Under the pieces are notes generated by a model that was given only the letters and a program-made list of their open reading frames with translations, made no database searches and was not told the DNA's origin. The position numbers and the translations under genes were made by a program. A stretch of DNA of 41,854 bases from Bacilli bacterium (GTDB lineage Bacteria; Bacillota_I; Bacilli_A; Haloplasmatales; Haloplasmataceae), in contig JAAYWZ010000141.1 in the NCBI GenBank assembly GCA_012516175.1, forward strand, positions 1 through 41,854, given 5' to 3'. This document shows, piece after piece, positions 1 through 9,078 of the stretch; position 1 is the first letter of the stretch; each line of letters opens with the position of its first letter.

Positions 1-2
1 AT

Positions 3-443
3 ATTAACTGGGAAGTAGAAATTAATGAAGATTATGGTGTTATTCATTTAAATAATTTGAGTAACATTAACCGCTTAAACTTAAATCTAAATGAAAGTAT
101 TCTATTACTACTTCTTAGACAAATATATCAAGAAAAATTAAAAGAGGTATCTTTAACACAAAACATCTTAATTAACATTGAAGAGTTAAAGGTGCGTTAT
201 GACAGCTTAAAAATTCGTGATAAGCAATTAGATAAAACCACTTTAAGGAATACGATTAGACTCTTTAAACGCTACAATCTAATTGAACCACTTGATAGCG
301 ATTATGCCTTAGGTGATACGAGAATCATCATTTATCCAACGATTTTAATGGCTATTAAAGTAGATGATATTATGAAAATTAGTGAAAAACTTGATAGTTA
401 CCGTCTTGGGGGTGGAGAAGATGAAGAAACTGATGAGGCTTAA
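3..443 (+). CDS. jetB: JetB, MukE-like subunit of Wadjet defence complex (5' partial)
   Basis: The frame is open from the left window edge, so the true start lies upstream; 146 codons plus stop are visible. The fragment has a leucine-rich stretch (NLNESILLLLLRQIYQEK) and a C-terminal winged-helix-like part with 'TLRNTIRLFKRYNLIE', typical of the DUF4194/JetB family. These proteins are the kite (MukE/MksE-like) subunit that bridges the kleisin JetA and the SMC-like ATPase JetC. The last 23 bases overlap jetC, indicating translational coupling. jetA is expected just left of the window, following the usual jetA-B-C-D order. The family call rests on motif resemblance plus the unmistakable jetC downstream. 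Confidence 0.85.
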   Translation: MNWEVEINEDYGVIHLNNLSNINRLNLNLNESILLLLLRQIYQEKLKEVSLTQNILINIEELKVRYDSLKIRDKQLDKTTLRNTIRLFKRYNLIEPLDSDYALGDTRIIIYPTILMAIKVDDIMKISEKLDSYRLGGGEDEETDEA

Positions 444-3400
444 GCTCATTAATTGGCATTACTTTATCAATGAAACAATTATATTCGAAGGTAATACCCT
501 CATAACTGGTGAAAATGGTGCCGGTAAATCCACTATTCTCGATGCCATGCTTTATGTCTTAACGGCAGGTAAACAACAATTTAATAGTGCTGCGAATGAA
601 AAGACGAAACGGGATTTAATTGGTTATGTGCGTTGTAAAACGGGGCATGATGCTAATCAATATCTCCGTAGTGGTGATGTCACTAGTCACATCGCTTTAG
701 AATTCTTAGATGAAAAGAAAAACAATTATTTTATTGTTGGGGTTGTGATTGATTCATCAAGTGATTTATCAACACCTAAAACGCTATTTTATCGGATTGA
801 GAATAAGAGAATCGATGATAACTTATTCTTTAAAGATAGTAAACATCCCCGGGAAATCAATAATTTTAAAGTGAAACTAAAAGAATATGATTTTAGAATC
901 TTGGACACTTTGAGTAAAGCTCGGCATGATTACCTTCATAGATTTGGACAATTAAATGAACGATTTACGCTTTTACTACCAAAAGCATTAGCTTTCCGTC
1001 CCATTAATAATGTCAAAGATTTTGTTTATGATTATCTTCTTGAAAAGAAAGAAGTAGAAATTGAATACTTAAAACAAAATATTAATACTTTAAAAGAGTT
1101 TGAACTACATTTAGAAAGAGTTAAACTGCAACTAAATGATTTGGAGAAAATTGATAACATTTATCAGGAATACCTTCAACTAGATAATAACATCAATATT
1201 CAGGAATATATCATTAGACGAGCCCTAGTTGAACAGAATCAAGAAAAGACTCATCTAAAGAATAATGAGCTGAATAAAGTCATTATCGATATCGAAGCAA
1301 TTAGTCAAAAACTAAATTCAATTAAACTAAAAATTGAAGAGAATCAGGACTTTCTAAATAAAATTAGGATATCCTTGCTCAATAATGAAACATTTAAATT
1401 AGTACAAGATTTAGAAAACAAGATTAGAGATATTGAAATCCAACTTAGTAATCTCGAAGCGAAAAAGCATAAATTAATTGAGAAACTTAATAGTAGTTTT
1501 GAAATCATTAGCGAGTTATCAGCTAAGAATTTAAATATAAATAGTTTAGCTAAATACTATGAATTTAAGAATCAAAAAATCACAAGAGAAAATATTACGG
1601 AGTTTAGATTAATCACTAATGATTTATCACAAGAGATTAAAACCTTTCGTAACAGTATATCAGAAAAGAAGGGGTTGTTAAAGAATCAAATTGAAACTGT
1701 AAGAACTAATCTCCAAGAAGTTAGATGTGAGATTACAGAGTTAAATAAACAACGTCTGATTTATCCTCCGTATGTTACTAACTTACAGAGAGAAATCAGA
1801 AATCAATTATCAAAACGTTATGGTAGTAATATTGAACCAAAGATATTCTGTGAACTAATTGATATTAAAGATGAGTTATGGCGAAATGCGATTGAAGGTT
1901 ATTTAAATACGCAAAGGTTTAGTCTATTTGTTGAACCTGAATACTTTGATGCAGCCCTAGAAGTATATGAACGAGTTAAGTTTGCGCTAAATATCCATAC
2001 AGTAGGTTTAGTTAATACAAAACAACTAGATGAATATCATGATATTAATCCTGATAGTTTAGCTTATATGATATCTACTGAGCACCATTATGCTAGGTTA
2101 TATGCGAATATGTTACTCAATAGAGTAATAAGATGTGAGGAAGTTCTCGATATACAGAAGTATAACATCGCAATTACGCCAACCTGTATGGTTTACCAGA
2201 ATAAAACCGCAAGACAAATTAAGAAGGATGTCTATGAACAACCTTTTATTGGAAAAGAAGCATATAAAGTCCAACTTCAAAAGAAAGAACAAGAAGAACA
2301 ACTTCTCCTTCAAGAGTTAACAGATTTAGCGAACCAACTTAACCAACTCGATACTTTGTATACTTTATGTGATAGTTTGGATTTAAGTTATGTTTATGAA
2401 AACTGTGATTTATTCATAACGATTGCTGAATATAAACTTAGGAAAAAAGCATATGAACAAAAATTGCAGGAAATCGATCGTAGCTCTTACTTAGATTTGC
2501 AATTAAAGATTAGTAGTACTGAACAAGAAATTAAAGATTTACAGAAAGATAAAGATAATCAAGAAAGTATACGTAATGAGTATAATGTCAGTAAACGGGT
2601 TTTAACTGATGAGATCAATAGACTACAAATGGAATACTTAAACTTAACTGCGAATCTACGGGAAATCTCCCTAAAGTTAAACCATTTATTAGCGGAAGCT
2701 GATAAACGTTATCAAAGTAGTATTGACCGTTATAAACGAGATTACCAGAAGATTATCGAAGTCTTTACATCGCAAAAGAAAGGTCTAGAAACGCAAATTT
2801 ATAATAAACTGAGTGAATTGAAGGAAGCACAATGGGAATATAATCGCGATTATGATTTTAGTGCCGAAGCAGGACTTGCGGGTATGGAAACCTATTATCG
2901 TGAAGCTAGACTTTTAAGAGACAGTAAAGTTATTGAGTATGAAGAAAAGATCCGAGATGCAAAACGTAAAGCTGAGGAACAGTTTAAAGATGAGTTTATT
3001 TCGAAATTACAAGAATATATTTATACCGCCCAAAGAGAATTTACAAAATTAAATGAGGCTTTAAATGGGATTCGTTTTGGGAATGATGAATACCGTTTTA
3101 AATGGGATATCAGTAAAACTAAACAGAAGTTTTATAAAATGATTATGGACCGCTCTAATATTGGTGGTAATACACTCTTTTCAGATACTTTTAGAAATCA
3201 ACACAAAGAAGCGTTAGATGAGTTATTCGATCGGATTAGTATAAGTGATGATGAATCGCAAAAAGCCTTAGAAGAATACACTGATTATCGCTCTTATATG
3301 GATTACGATATCCAAATTATCCACAATAACAACAACACTTCTTCTTATAATCAAGTCGGTCGAGAGAAGAGTGGGGGAGAAACCCAAACACCTTTCTATG

Positions 3401-3666
3401 TTGCGATTGCGGCGAGTTTCATCCAATTATACCATAGCAATGCTTATGAAGACTCAATCGGGTTAATTATGTTTGATGAAGCCTTTGATAAGATGGATGA
3501 TAATCGGATTGAAAGCATGATGACATTCTTCAATCGACTAAACTTACAGATTATCCTAGCGGCGCCCCCACAAAAGATTGAGACAATAAGTCCATTTATC
3601 AAAACAACACTCATGGTCTATCATTATGATAATGCTTCTTATGTGGAGTTGTTTCAACATGAGTGA
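421..3666 (+). CDS. jetC: JetC, SMC/MukB-like ATPase of the Wadjet system
   Basis: 1081 residues if started at the ATG at 421, which lies just after GGTGGAGAAG; a GTG at 382 is less likely. The N-terminal head has the Walker A motif GENGAGKST (residues 30-38). Long E/K/L-rich coiled-coil arms cover roughly 220-480 and 640-900, with a hinge-like non-coiled segment near 480-600. The C-terminal head has the signature-like REKSGGETQTPF and the Walker B motif GLIMFDEAFDKMD. This is the SMC-family motor that, with JetA and JetB, extrudes loops on small circular DNA so that JetD can cleave it. The frame is intact with every ATPase motif present. Its 3' end overlaps jetD by 8 bases (ATGAGTGA). Confidence 0.93.
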   Translation: MKKLMRLKLINWHYFINETIIFEGNTLITGENGAGKSTILDAMLYVLTAGKQQFNSAANEKTKRDLIGYVRCKTGHDANQYLRSGDVTSHIALEFLDEKKNNYFIVGVVIDSSSDLSTPKTLFYRIENKRIDDNLFFKDSKHPREINNFKVKLKEYDFRILDTLSKARHDYLHRFGQLNERFTLLLPKALAFRPINNVKDFVYDYLLEKKEVEIEYLKQNINTLKEFELHLERVKLQLNDLEKIDNIYQEYLQLDNNINIQEYIIRRALVEQNQEKTHLKNNELNKVIIDIEAISQKLNSIKLKIEENQDFLNKIRISLLNNETFKLVQDLENKIRDIEIQLSNLEAKKHKLIEKLNSSFEIISELSAKNLNINSLAKYYEFKNQKITRENITEFRLITNDLSQEIKTFRNSISEKKGLLKNQIETVRTNLQEVRCEITELNKQRLIYPPYVTNLQREIRNQLSKRYGSNIEPKIFCELIDIKDELWRNAIEGYLNTQRFSLFVEPEYFDAALEVYERVKFALNIHTVGLVNTKQLDEYHDINPDSLAYMISTEHHYARLYANMLLNRVIRCEEVLDIQKYNIAITPTCMVYQNKTARQIKKDVYEQPFIGKEAYKVQLQKKEQEEQLLLQELTDLANQLNQLDTLYTLCDSLDLSYVYENCDLFITIAEYKLRKKAYEQKLQEIDRSSYLDLQLKISSTEQEIKDLQKDKDNQESIRNEYNVSKRVLTDEINRLQMEYLNLTANLREISLKLNHLLAEADKRYQSSIDRYKRDYQKIIEVFTSQKKGLETQIYNKLSELKEAQWEYNRDYDFSAEAGLAGMETYYREARLLRDSKVIEYEEKIRDAKRKAEEQFKDEFISKLQEYIYTAQREFTKLNEALNGIRFGNDEYRFKWDISKTKQKFYKMIMDRSNIGGNTLFSDTFRNQHKEALDELFDRISISDDESQKALEEYTDYRSYMDYDIQIIHNNNNTSSYNQVGREKSGGETQTPFYVAIAASFIQLYHSNAYEDSIGLIMFDEAFDKMDDNRIESMMTFFNRLNLQIILAAPPQKIETISPFIKTTLMVYHYDNASYVELFQHE

Positions 3667-4864
3667 TTATAGAAAATATATATTAACTAAACTCCTTGAT
3701 AAGTATGAAAAAAGTAAAGTCTTTCGGGGGGAAAATCTAGTAAACCGCAAGATAGATTTTAAATTCAATCTTGATACTTTAAAAGACTACTATCATCCTA
3801 CTAATGTAGAATTAAAACTTGAAATTAATGAAGTATGTAAGAACTTAGAAAAAGAAGGGTTAATCTTCATTCACTGGCAAAAGTATGAAGAAGGGAATAT
3901 AATTGAGCGGATTCAGTTAAATATTGATAATGTCGATATTATATATAAAGAATTAAAGCGAACGAGCAAAATAGAATTAGAAAGGCAAATGATTAACTTC
4001 CTAAAACAGTATGAAAACCATCCTACCTGGATAAGTGAGTTTGTAAGGTACCTGATTAATCGTCTTGAAAAAGGAGAAAGCATTGATAAGTACTTTAGCC
4101 TTAATGATCAAAAATTGGCACAAGACATCTTTATAGCACTAGAAGCAATCCTTAAGCAAGAGATAGAAATACCAAAAAGACTATTTAGTATAAAATTATT
4201 TAATCAATCTAAATATTTTGAAACAATTGAGCACAAGATTATTAGTATTATGAAGTAATTCGGACCTTATGGTTTAGACGCAAACTACTTAGCAGAAGAA
4301 AACATCATTGATAATCCTGGCTATGTATATTTAAAGGGTACAGGTATCTTTAAATGCGGGGAACAGTTTCTTGATTTAAGTAAATTAACTGGTGATGTTG
4401 GTTTAAGTACTAACCTACTAAAAAATATCGAAATTATCAAATTAGATGTTAGCAGAATAATTACGATTGAGAATTTGACTAGTTTTCATACCTATACACC
4501 TCAAAATGAATTGGTTATATATTTAGGTGGTTATCATAATAAGTTAATAAGAAGCTTCTTAAAAATGTTACATGAGTTTAATCCTCATCTAATCTTTTAT
4601 CATTGGGGTGATCTTGATTTAGGTGGCTTTCGGATTTTACATCACTTGAGAAGTCAGACTGGCGTACCATTTAAACCATTGTATATGGATTTAAATACCT
4701 TAAAATATTATGAGGATTATGCGATGCCAATCAATAAAGAGCATGAAAAGCAGTTAATAGAGTTATTAGGTAAGGAAGAGTACCAAGAATTTCGTGATGT
4801 TATTCAATACATGGTAGATAAAAAAATACGTCTTGAACAGGAAATCGTTGGTTTTGATAAGTAA
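3659..4864 (+). pseudogene. jetD: JetD, Toprim nuclease of Wadjet, interrupted by one in-frame TAA
   Basis: The start ATG overlaps the jetC stop. Codons 1-199 are open, codon 200 is TAA (4256-4258), and the same frame then stays open for 201 more codons to the TAA at 4862. Joined, the product is about 400 residues, the normal JetD size. The first half corresponds to the N-terminal DUF3322-type arm. The second half is the DUF2220/topoisomerase VI A-like Toprim domain. It keeps the Toprim glutamate (E271 in TIENLTSF) and the DxD pair (D318, D320 in YHWGDLDLGGF). No ATG, GTG or TTG lies in frame between the stop and the TTG at 4475, and a restart there would lose E271. Unless the stop is read through or is a sequencing error, the nuclease is lost. 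Confidence 0.88.
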
Positions 4865-5038
4865 ATGATATCCCCTAATCTAATATTATAGTCATTTTAG
4901 CGAAATATCTGTATAATCAATATATTGGATAACATATAATGCTAATTAACTCATATTGAAGTACCTAATACAAAGCAAGAACCAGTTAAGTTAAGTATAC
5001 TTGACATCGAGTAACTGTTTATGCTCGATTATTTCAAA

Positions 5039-5076
5039 GATATCACCTTTTCAAGTTAAGGTGATATCTTTTTTTT
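5039..5076 (+). terminator. Rho-independent terminator after the Wadjet operon
   Basis: A perfect 11-bp stem, GATATCACCTT (5039-5049) with AAGGTGATATC (5058-5068), has an 8-base loop and is followed by eight T. The flanking AAA upstream would extend pairing into the T-run. Confidence 0.9.
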
Positions 5077-5199
5077 GAGTTATGTCAGCATTATTTTCGA
5101 GATGGAAATTTCTTAATTATATCTAGAAAAAATATTTTGAAAACTTTTTATGTTTCTTTATTGATTTATTACCAAAGTTATGATATTACTTATTTGTAT

Positions 5200-5205
5200 T
5201 ATAAT
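5200..5205 (+). promoter_or_regulatory. Probable -10 box for the BmrCD-like exporter operon
   Basis: TATAAT lies 18 bases upstream of the ATG at 5224, with a GTGGTGGG ribosome binding site between. No convincing -35 hexamer is visible at 16-18 bases spacing. Confidence 0.45.
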
Positions 5206-5223
5206 GAAATGAAGTGGTGGGTA

Positions 5224-6957
5224 ATGCTTAGAGTATATCGAAATCTATTTTGGTTCTTTAAACAAGAATGGAAAAAATACTTAATAATGTTTTTCTTATT
5301 AATTATCTTAAGTTTCCTTGCAATCTTCCCAGCAAACATTCTCGGTACCATCATTGACCTCATTGCGAGTGGTTCAATGAAAACGCATGAATTCTGGGTC
5401 TATGTAATCTTACTTATCTTATTTGCGGTAATCAGATATGGTAGTAACTATGCTTACCATTTTATGATTAACAGAGAAGGTCAACAACTATCATATGAAC
5501 TACGGAAAAAATATTTAAACAAACTCTTCTCCTTAGATGCTAAAGTATATGAAAAGTACACTAAAGGTGAACTTATCAGTCGTATATCCAATGATATGCA
5601 ACATATTACAACAGCCGCCACAACACTTCTTCAAGAATTGGTTTATAATGGCTCATTATTAATATTTACTGTGGGAGCCATGGTGATTACAATTAGTTGG
5701 CGCTTAACTGTAGCGTCAGTCACAATCATGCCCATCGCTTTTTTTATTTTGATGCGGATTCTGAACCATATGAGGAAGTACTATAAGACGCATCGTGTTA
5801 TTTATTCGGCTATGACTGAAAAAGTGCTTGAAAGTATTGAAGGAGTAAAAGTTGTTCGAGCTTATGTGCAAGAAGATACCGATTATGCTAACTTAGAAAA
5901 AGCCCTGTTGACTGATATTAAATCATGGCGTAAAATTGTTAAATTTGAATCGATTTTTGGTCCCTTATTTGATTTAGTATACTCATTATGTTATTTTATT
6001 GCCTTTGCTTATGGTACTTATCTTGTGATTAATCAAGATATTTCAGTAGGTAATTTAATTACTTTTACTACATATTTAGGGATGTTATATGCCCCAATTA
6101 TTTCATTAAGTAATGTATTTAACGCAGTAAACAATGCGATTATCTCGAATGACCGCTATAATGAAATTCTTAATGAAGAAGCAGAAGTCAAAGATGACGA
6201 GCATTCAAAACATATTATTGACTTTGACACGATTGAGTTTAGAAATGTTTCTTTCAAATATCCATTTGATAAACATAATGTCATTAATAATATATCGTTT
6301 ACCATAAAGAAGGGCGAAACCATCGGGATTGTTGGTCCTACGGGAGCGGGTAAGTCGACGATTATCAGACAACTTTTGAGAGAGTTTAATGTCACTCAAG
6401 GAGACATTTACATTGATGGCGAACCCATCGAATCATTTAAAGTTGAAGATTTACGCAATCTTGTTGGTTATGTGCCACAATCGCATATCTTATTTAGACG
6501 AGGTGTGGATGAAAACATCTTAGTTGGAAATCCCGATGCTCCTATGGAAGAAGTACAAAGAGCGATTACGTTTGCGGATTTCCAAAAGGATTTACCATAT
6601 CTATCAGAAGGCCTACATACGATTGTTGGTGAATCGGGAACGACACTAAGTGGTGGGCAAAAACAACGTCTATCTATTGCGCGAGCGATGGTAAGGAATC
6701 CTGAAATCTTAATTCTTGATGATTCTTTAAGTGCTGTTGATGCTGAGACAGAATCAACCATCATAAGAAATCTTAAAGAATACCGCAAGGGTAAAACCAA
6801 TATCATTGTCGCACATCGCTTTTCAGCGATTCGCGAAGCTGATCAAATCCTAGTCATCTCAGAAGGTCGCATTATCGAGAAGGGTACCCATGAAGAGTTG
6901 TTGAAGTTAAATGGGTGGTACCGTCGCCAATATGATAAGCAAAATATGGAGAAGTAG
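5224..6957 (+). CDS. ABC exporter half-transporter, BmrC/LmrC-like (degenerate-site subunit)
   Basis: 577 residues from the ATG behind GTGGTGGG; in-frame upstream TTG and ATG codons lack a binding site. A six-helix exporter membrane domain (about residues 15-310) precedes a nucleotide-binding domain with Walker A GPTGAGKST (371-379) and canonical signature LSGGQKQRLSIARAM. Walker B reads ILILDDSLSAVD, with Asp at position 500 where the catalytic Glu belongs, and the H-loop is IIVAHR. Asp in place of Glu marks the subunit that contributes Walker motifs to the non-hydrolytic site of heterodimeric exporters such as BmrCD and TM287/288. The partner gene starts 9 bases after the stop, so the two form an operon. 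The substrate is probably drugs or lipophilic compounds, inferred from family. Confidence 0.87.
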   Translation: MLRVYRNLFWFFKQEWKKYLIMFFLLIILSFLAIFPANILGTIIDLIASGSMKTHEFWVYVILLILFAVIRYGSNYAYHFMINREGQQLSYELRKKYLNKLFSLDAKVYEKYTKGELISRISNDMQHITTAATTLLQELVYNGSLLIFTVGAMVITISWRLTVASVTIMPIAFFILMRILNHMRKYYKTHRVIYSAMTEKVLESIEGVKVVRAYVQEDTDYANLEKALLTDIKSWRKIVKFESIFGPLFDLVYSLCYFIAFAYGTYLVINQDISVGNLITFTTYLGMLYAPIISLSNVFNAVNNAIISNDRYNEILNEEAEVKDDEHSKHIIDFDTIEFRNVSFKYPFDKHNVINNISFTIKKGETIGIVGPTGAGKSTIIRQLLREFNVTQGDIYIDGEPIESFKVEDLRNLVGYVPQSHILFRRGVDENILVGNPDAPMEEVQRAITFADFQKDLPYLSEGLHTIVGESGTTLSGGQKQRLSIARAMVRNPEILILDDSLSAVDAETESTIIRNLKEYRKGKTNIIVAHRFSAIREADQILVISEGRIIEKGTHEELLKLNGWYRRQYDKQNMEK

Positions 6958-6966
6958 GGGTTGTAA

Positions 6967-8982
6967 ATGAAAACATTAAAGAAAGTTTGGCGTTATGTTA
7001 AAAGATATAAGCAGTATTTATTCATCAGTTTAGCGATGATACTCTTAGGACAAGTACTTAATATGGTATCACCATTAATTGTTAAAGAGATTCTTGATGA
7101 ACATCTCATGGGTATTGAAAAGCCATGGGTAGAAGTTCAAGCATCGGATAAATATACTGTTATGTACGATGGCAAATTTTATAAACAAGAGCGTTATGTG
7201 GACGACGATGATGTGGTTCTAGGTGAAGCATCCATCTTTATGCATAATAATAAATTTTATCTAACTGATGCTCACATCGTTAATGGTAAAAAAACTATTA
7301 ATGGTAATACATTAATAATAAATGTTAATGGTGAAGAATATACCTATACAATAACTTTATTAAATAAAGAACAGGTTAGAGACTTTTATTCTCCCTCAGT
7401 ACCGATTCTAAAAGTATTAATCATCTTGTTGTTTGTCCGTTTCTTTCTCTCGATAATAGTTAACTATATCCAAAGAATTACTTCTGCCACTATAACCATC
7501 AATGTGACGAGAGACGCAAGACTAGATGCGGTTAAGAGAATTCAAAGTATTCCGATTGATTACTTTGAAAAGGAACCTGCTGGTAAGTTAAGTAACCGCA
7601 TTGTTCATGATGTAGGTGGTATTACATCGTTGTTTCAAACCACGGTTAACTTAGTTATTACAGCAACAATGAGTTTCATCTTTGCCTATATTGGGATGTT
7701 TTATCTCGATTGGAGACTTGCCTTAATCTCTTTTGTAATATATCCGCTAGTCTATTTCTGGTTAAAGTTCTTTGTAAGTAGAATTAGAAAAGTTGCGACC
7801 AAAGTTAATGAATTAAACTCTTTGATAACCGCAAATCTAAATGAAATCATCAATGGGATTTCCATTATTCAAATCTTTAATCACCAAAAACATACGGCAA
7901 AGCGCTTTGATGATTTAAATAAAGAGTTTATGGGTGAGCATATTAAAGAAGTTAAACTCCACTTAAGTTTAGGGTGGAATATGATCAACTTCTTAAGACA
8001 ACTCGTTACTGCCTTTGTTGTACTATACTTTGGTTGGAACTACTTCCACCTACCTTATGGAGCGATTACAGCTGGATTAATCTATGCATATAATGAATAC
8101 TTATTAAAATTAATTGATCCTATTACTATTCTTTTCCGTGATGTTGGTAATATTGAACACTCCATTGTTAAAGCAGAAAGACTATTTACCATTATCGATT
8201 CACAGGCAGAAGATACAGAGTTATACCCAATACCTCGTTATCGTGGTGATATTAAGTTTGAAAATGTCTGGTTCTCCTATAATGAAAAAGAGTATGTCTT
8301 AAAGGGTATTAATCTCGATATCAATGCGGGAGAAATGGTTGGAATCGTAGGGCAAACAGGAAGTGGAAAATCTACCTTAATGAGTTTATTATTGCGCTTC
8401 TATGATCTAAAACCCACTGATGTGGGGAGAATCACTGTTGATGGAGTAGATATCAATACATATCCTAAGCGGACCTACCGGCAACATATCGGCATCATCC
8501 TCCAGGAACCAATTCTCTTTAAAGGTACTATCGCATCTAATGTGAAGTTTGGCTTAGATGTATCGGATGAAGAAGTATATGATGTACTAGTTAAAATTGG
8601 TGGGAAAAAACTCATCGATAAGTTTGAAGATGGCATTCACCATGAAGTAACAAGAGGTGGAGGTAACCTCTCTCTAGGCGAGAAACAGTTAATTAGCTTT
8701 GCGAGAGTTTTATTATATAACCCAGCAATTCTCGTTATGGATGAGGCTACCGCTAATATCGATACAGAAACAGAAGAGATGATTCAAAATGCACTTAATG
8801 TGGTAGCGAAAGGTCGTACAGTAATCATTATTGCCCACCGGTTAAGTACGATTAAGAATGCCGATAAGATTATCGTTCTTCATAATGGTAAGAAGTTTGA
8901 AGAAGGTAGTCATGAAGAGCTCATTATCAATAATGGGATTTACGCCAATATTTATCGTTCCCAAGTTAAACTCAGTCAGTAA
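6967..8982 (+). CDS. ABC exporter half-transporter, BmrD/LmrD-like with extracellular insertion
   Basis: 671 residues, ATG behind GTAGGGG. Between the first and second membrane helices lies an insertion of about 100 residues (about 45-145). It is polar and rich in Tyr, Asp and Asn, and matches the size of the extra extracytoplasmic domain in BmrD (673 aa in B. subtilis). The nucleotide-binding domain has Walker A GQTGSGKST (462-470), Walker B ILVMDEATANID with catalytic Glu593, and an altered signature LSLGEKQ (568 on) in place of LSGGQ. The altered signature pairs with the Asp-type Walker B of the upstream protein, leaving one competent ATP site per heterodimer. A terminator overlaps the stop codon. 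Confidence 0.88.
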   Translation: MKTLKKVWRYVKRYKQYLFISLAMILLGQVLNMVSPLIVKEILDEHLMGIEKPWVEVQASDKYTVMYDGKFYKQERYVDDDDVVLGEASIFMHNNKFYLTDAHIVNGKKTINGNTLIINVNGEEYTYTITLLNKEQVRDFYSPSVPILKVLIILLFVRFFLSIIVNYIQRITSATITINVTRDARLDAVKRIQSIPIDYFEKEPAGKLSNRIVHDVGGITSLFQTTVNLVITATMSFIFAYIGMFYLDWRLALISFVIYPLVYFWLKFFVSRIRKVATKVNELNSLITANLNEIINGISIIQIFNHQKHTAKRFDDLNKEFMGEHIKEVKLHLSLGWNMINFLRQLVTAFVVLYFGWNYFHLPYGAITAGLIYAYNEYLLKLIDPITILFRDVGNIEHSIVKAERLFTIIDSQAEDTELYPIPRYRGDIKFENVWFSYNEKEYVLKGINLDINAGEMVGIVGQTGSGKSTLMSLLLRFYDLKPTDVGRITVDGVDINTYPKRTYRQHIGIILQEPILFKGTIASNVKFGLDVSDEEVYDVLVKIGGKKLIDKFEDGIHHEVTRGGGNLSLGEKQLISFARVLLYNPAILVMDEATANIDTETEEMIQNALNVVAKGRTVIIIAHRLSTIKNADKIIVLHNGKKFEEGSHEELIINNGIYANIYRSQVKLSQ

Positions 8983-9012
8983 AAAAGTAGGGAAATAATC
9001 TCCCTACTTTTT
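8982..9012 (+). terminator. Terminator after the BmrCD-like operon
   Basis: AAAAAGTAGGGA (8982-8993) pairs perfectly with TCCCTACTTTTT (9001-9012) across a 7-base loop. The stem starts inside the stop codon of the upstream gene and ends in T residues. Confidence 0.9.
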
Positions 9013-9049
9013 GTTTTTCTCGATATACATAGTATTTTTGAACTAATCA

Positions 9050-9058
9050 TGTTATAAT
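9050..9058 (+). promoter_or_regulatory. Extended -10 promoter of the AmmeMemoRadiSam operon
   Basis: TGTTATAAT, an extended -10 of the form TGnTATAAT, lies 20 bases before the start codon with AAGGAGGG between. No good -35 is present, as is usual for extended -10 promoters. Confidence 0.6.
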
Positions 9059-9078
9059 GATTATTAAGGAGGGATAAC

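Larger units (their letters stand above)
4865..5223. other. 359-base non-coding gap between jetD and the ABC exporter
   Basis: No credible ORF is present. It contains -10-like TATAAT hexamers at 4912-4917 and 4935-4940, a near-palindrome at 4990-5005 with a perfect 10-base core AAGTATACTT, and a small stem ATCGAG/CTCGAT (5006-5011 with 5024-5029). A strong terminator (5039-5076) and the likely exporter promoter near 5200 follow. The terminator sits 175 bases beyond the jetD stop, so the segment is either a long 3' untranslated region or could hold a small RNA. Confidence 0.5.

Noticed and set aside
4475-4864. C-terminal part of jetD as an independent gene starting at TTG
   Set aside because: There is no ribosome binding site, the codon lies inside the conserved ENLTSF Toprim motif, and the product would lack the catalytic glutamate. 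It is the continuation of jetD in the same frame.
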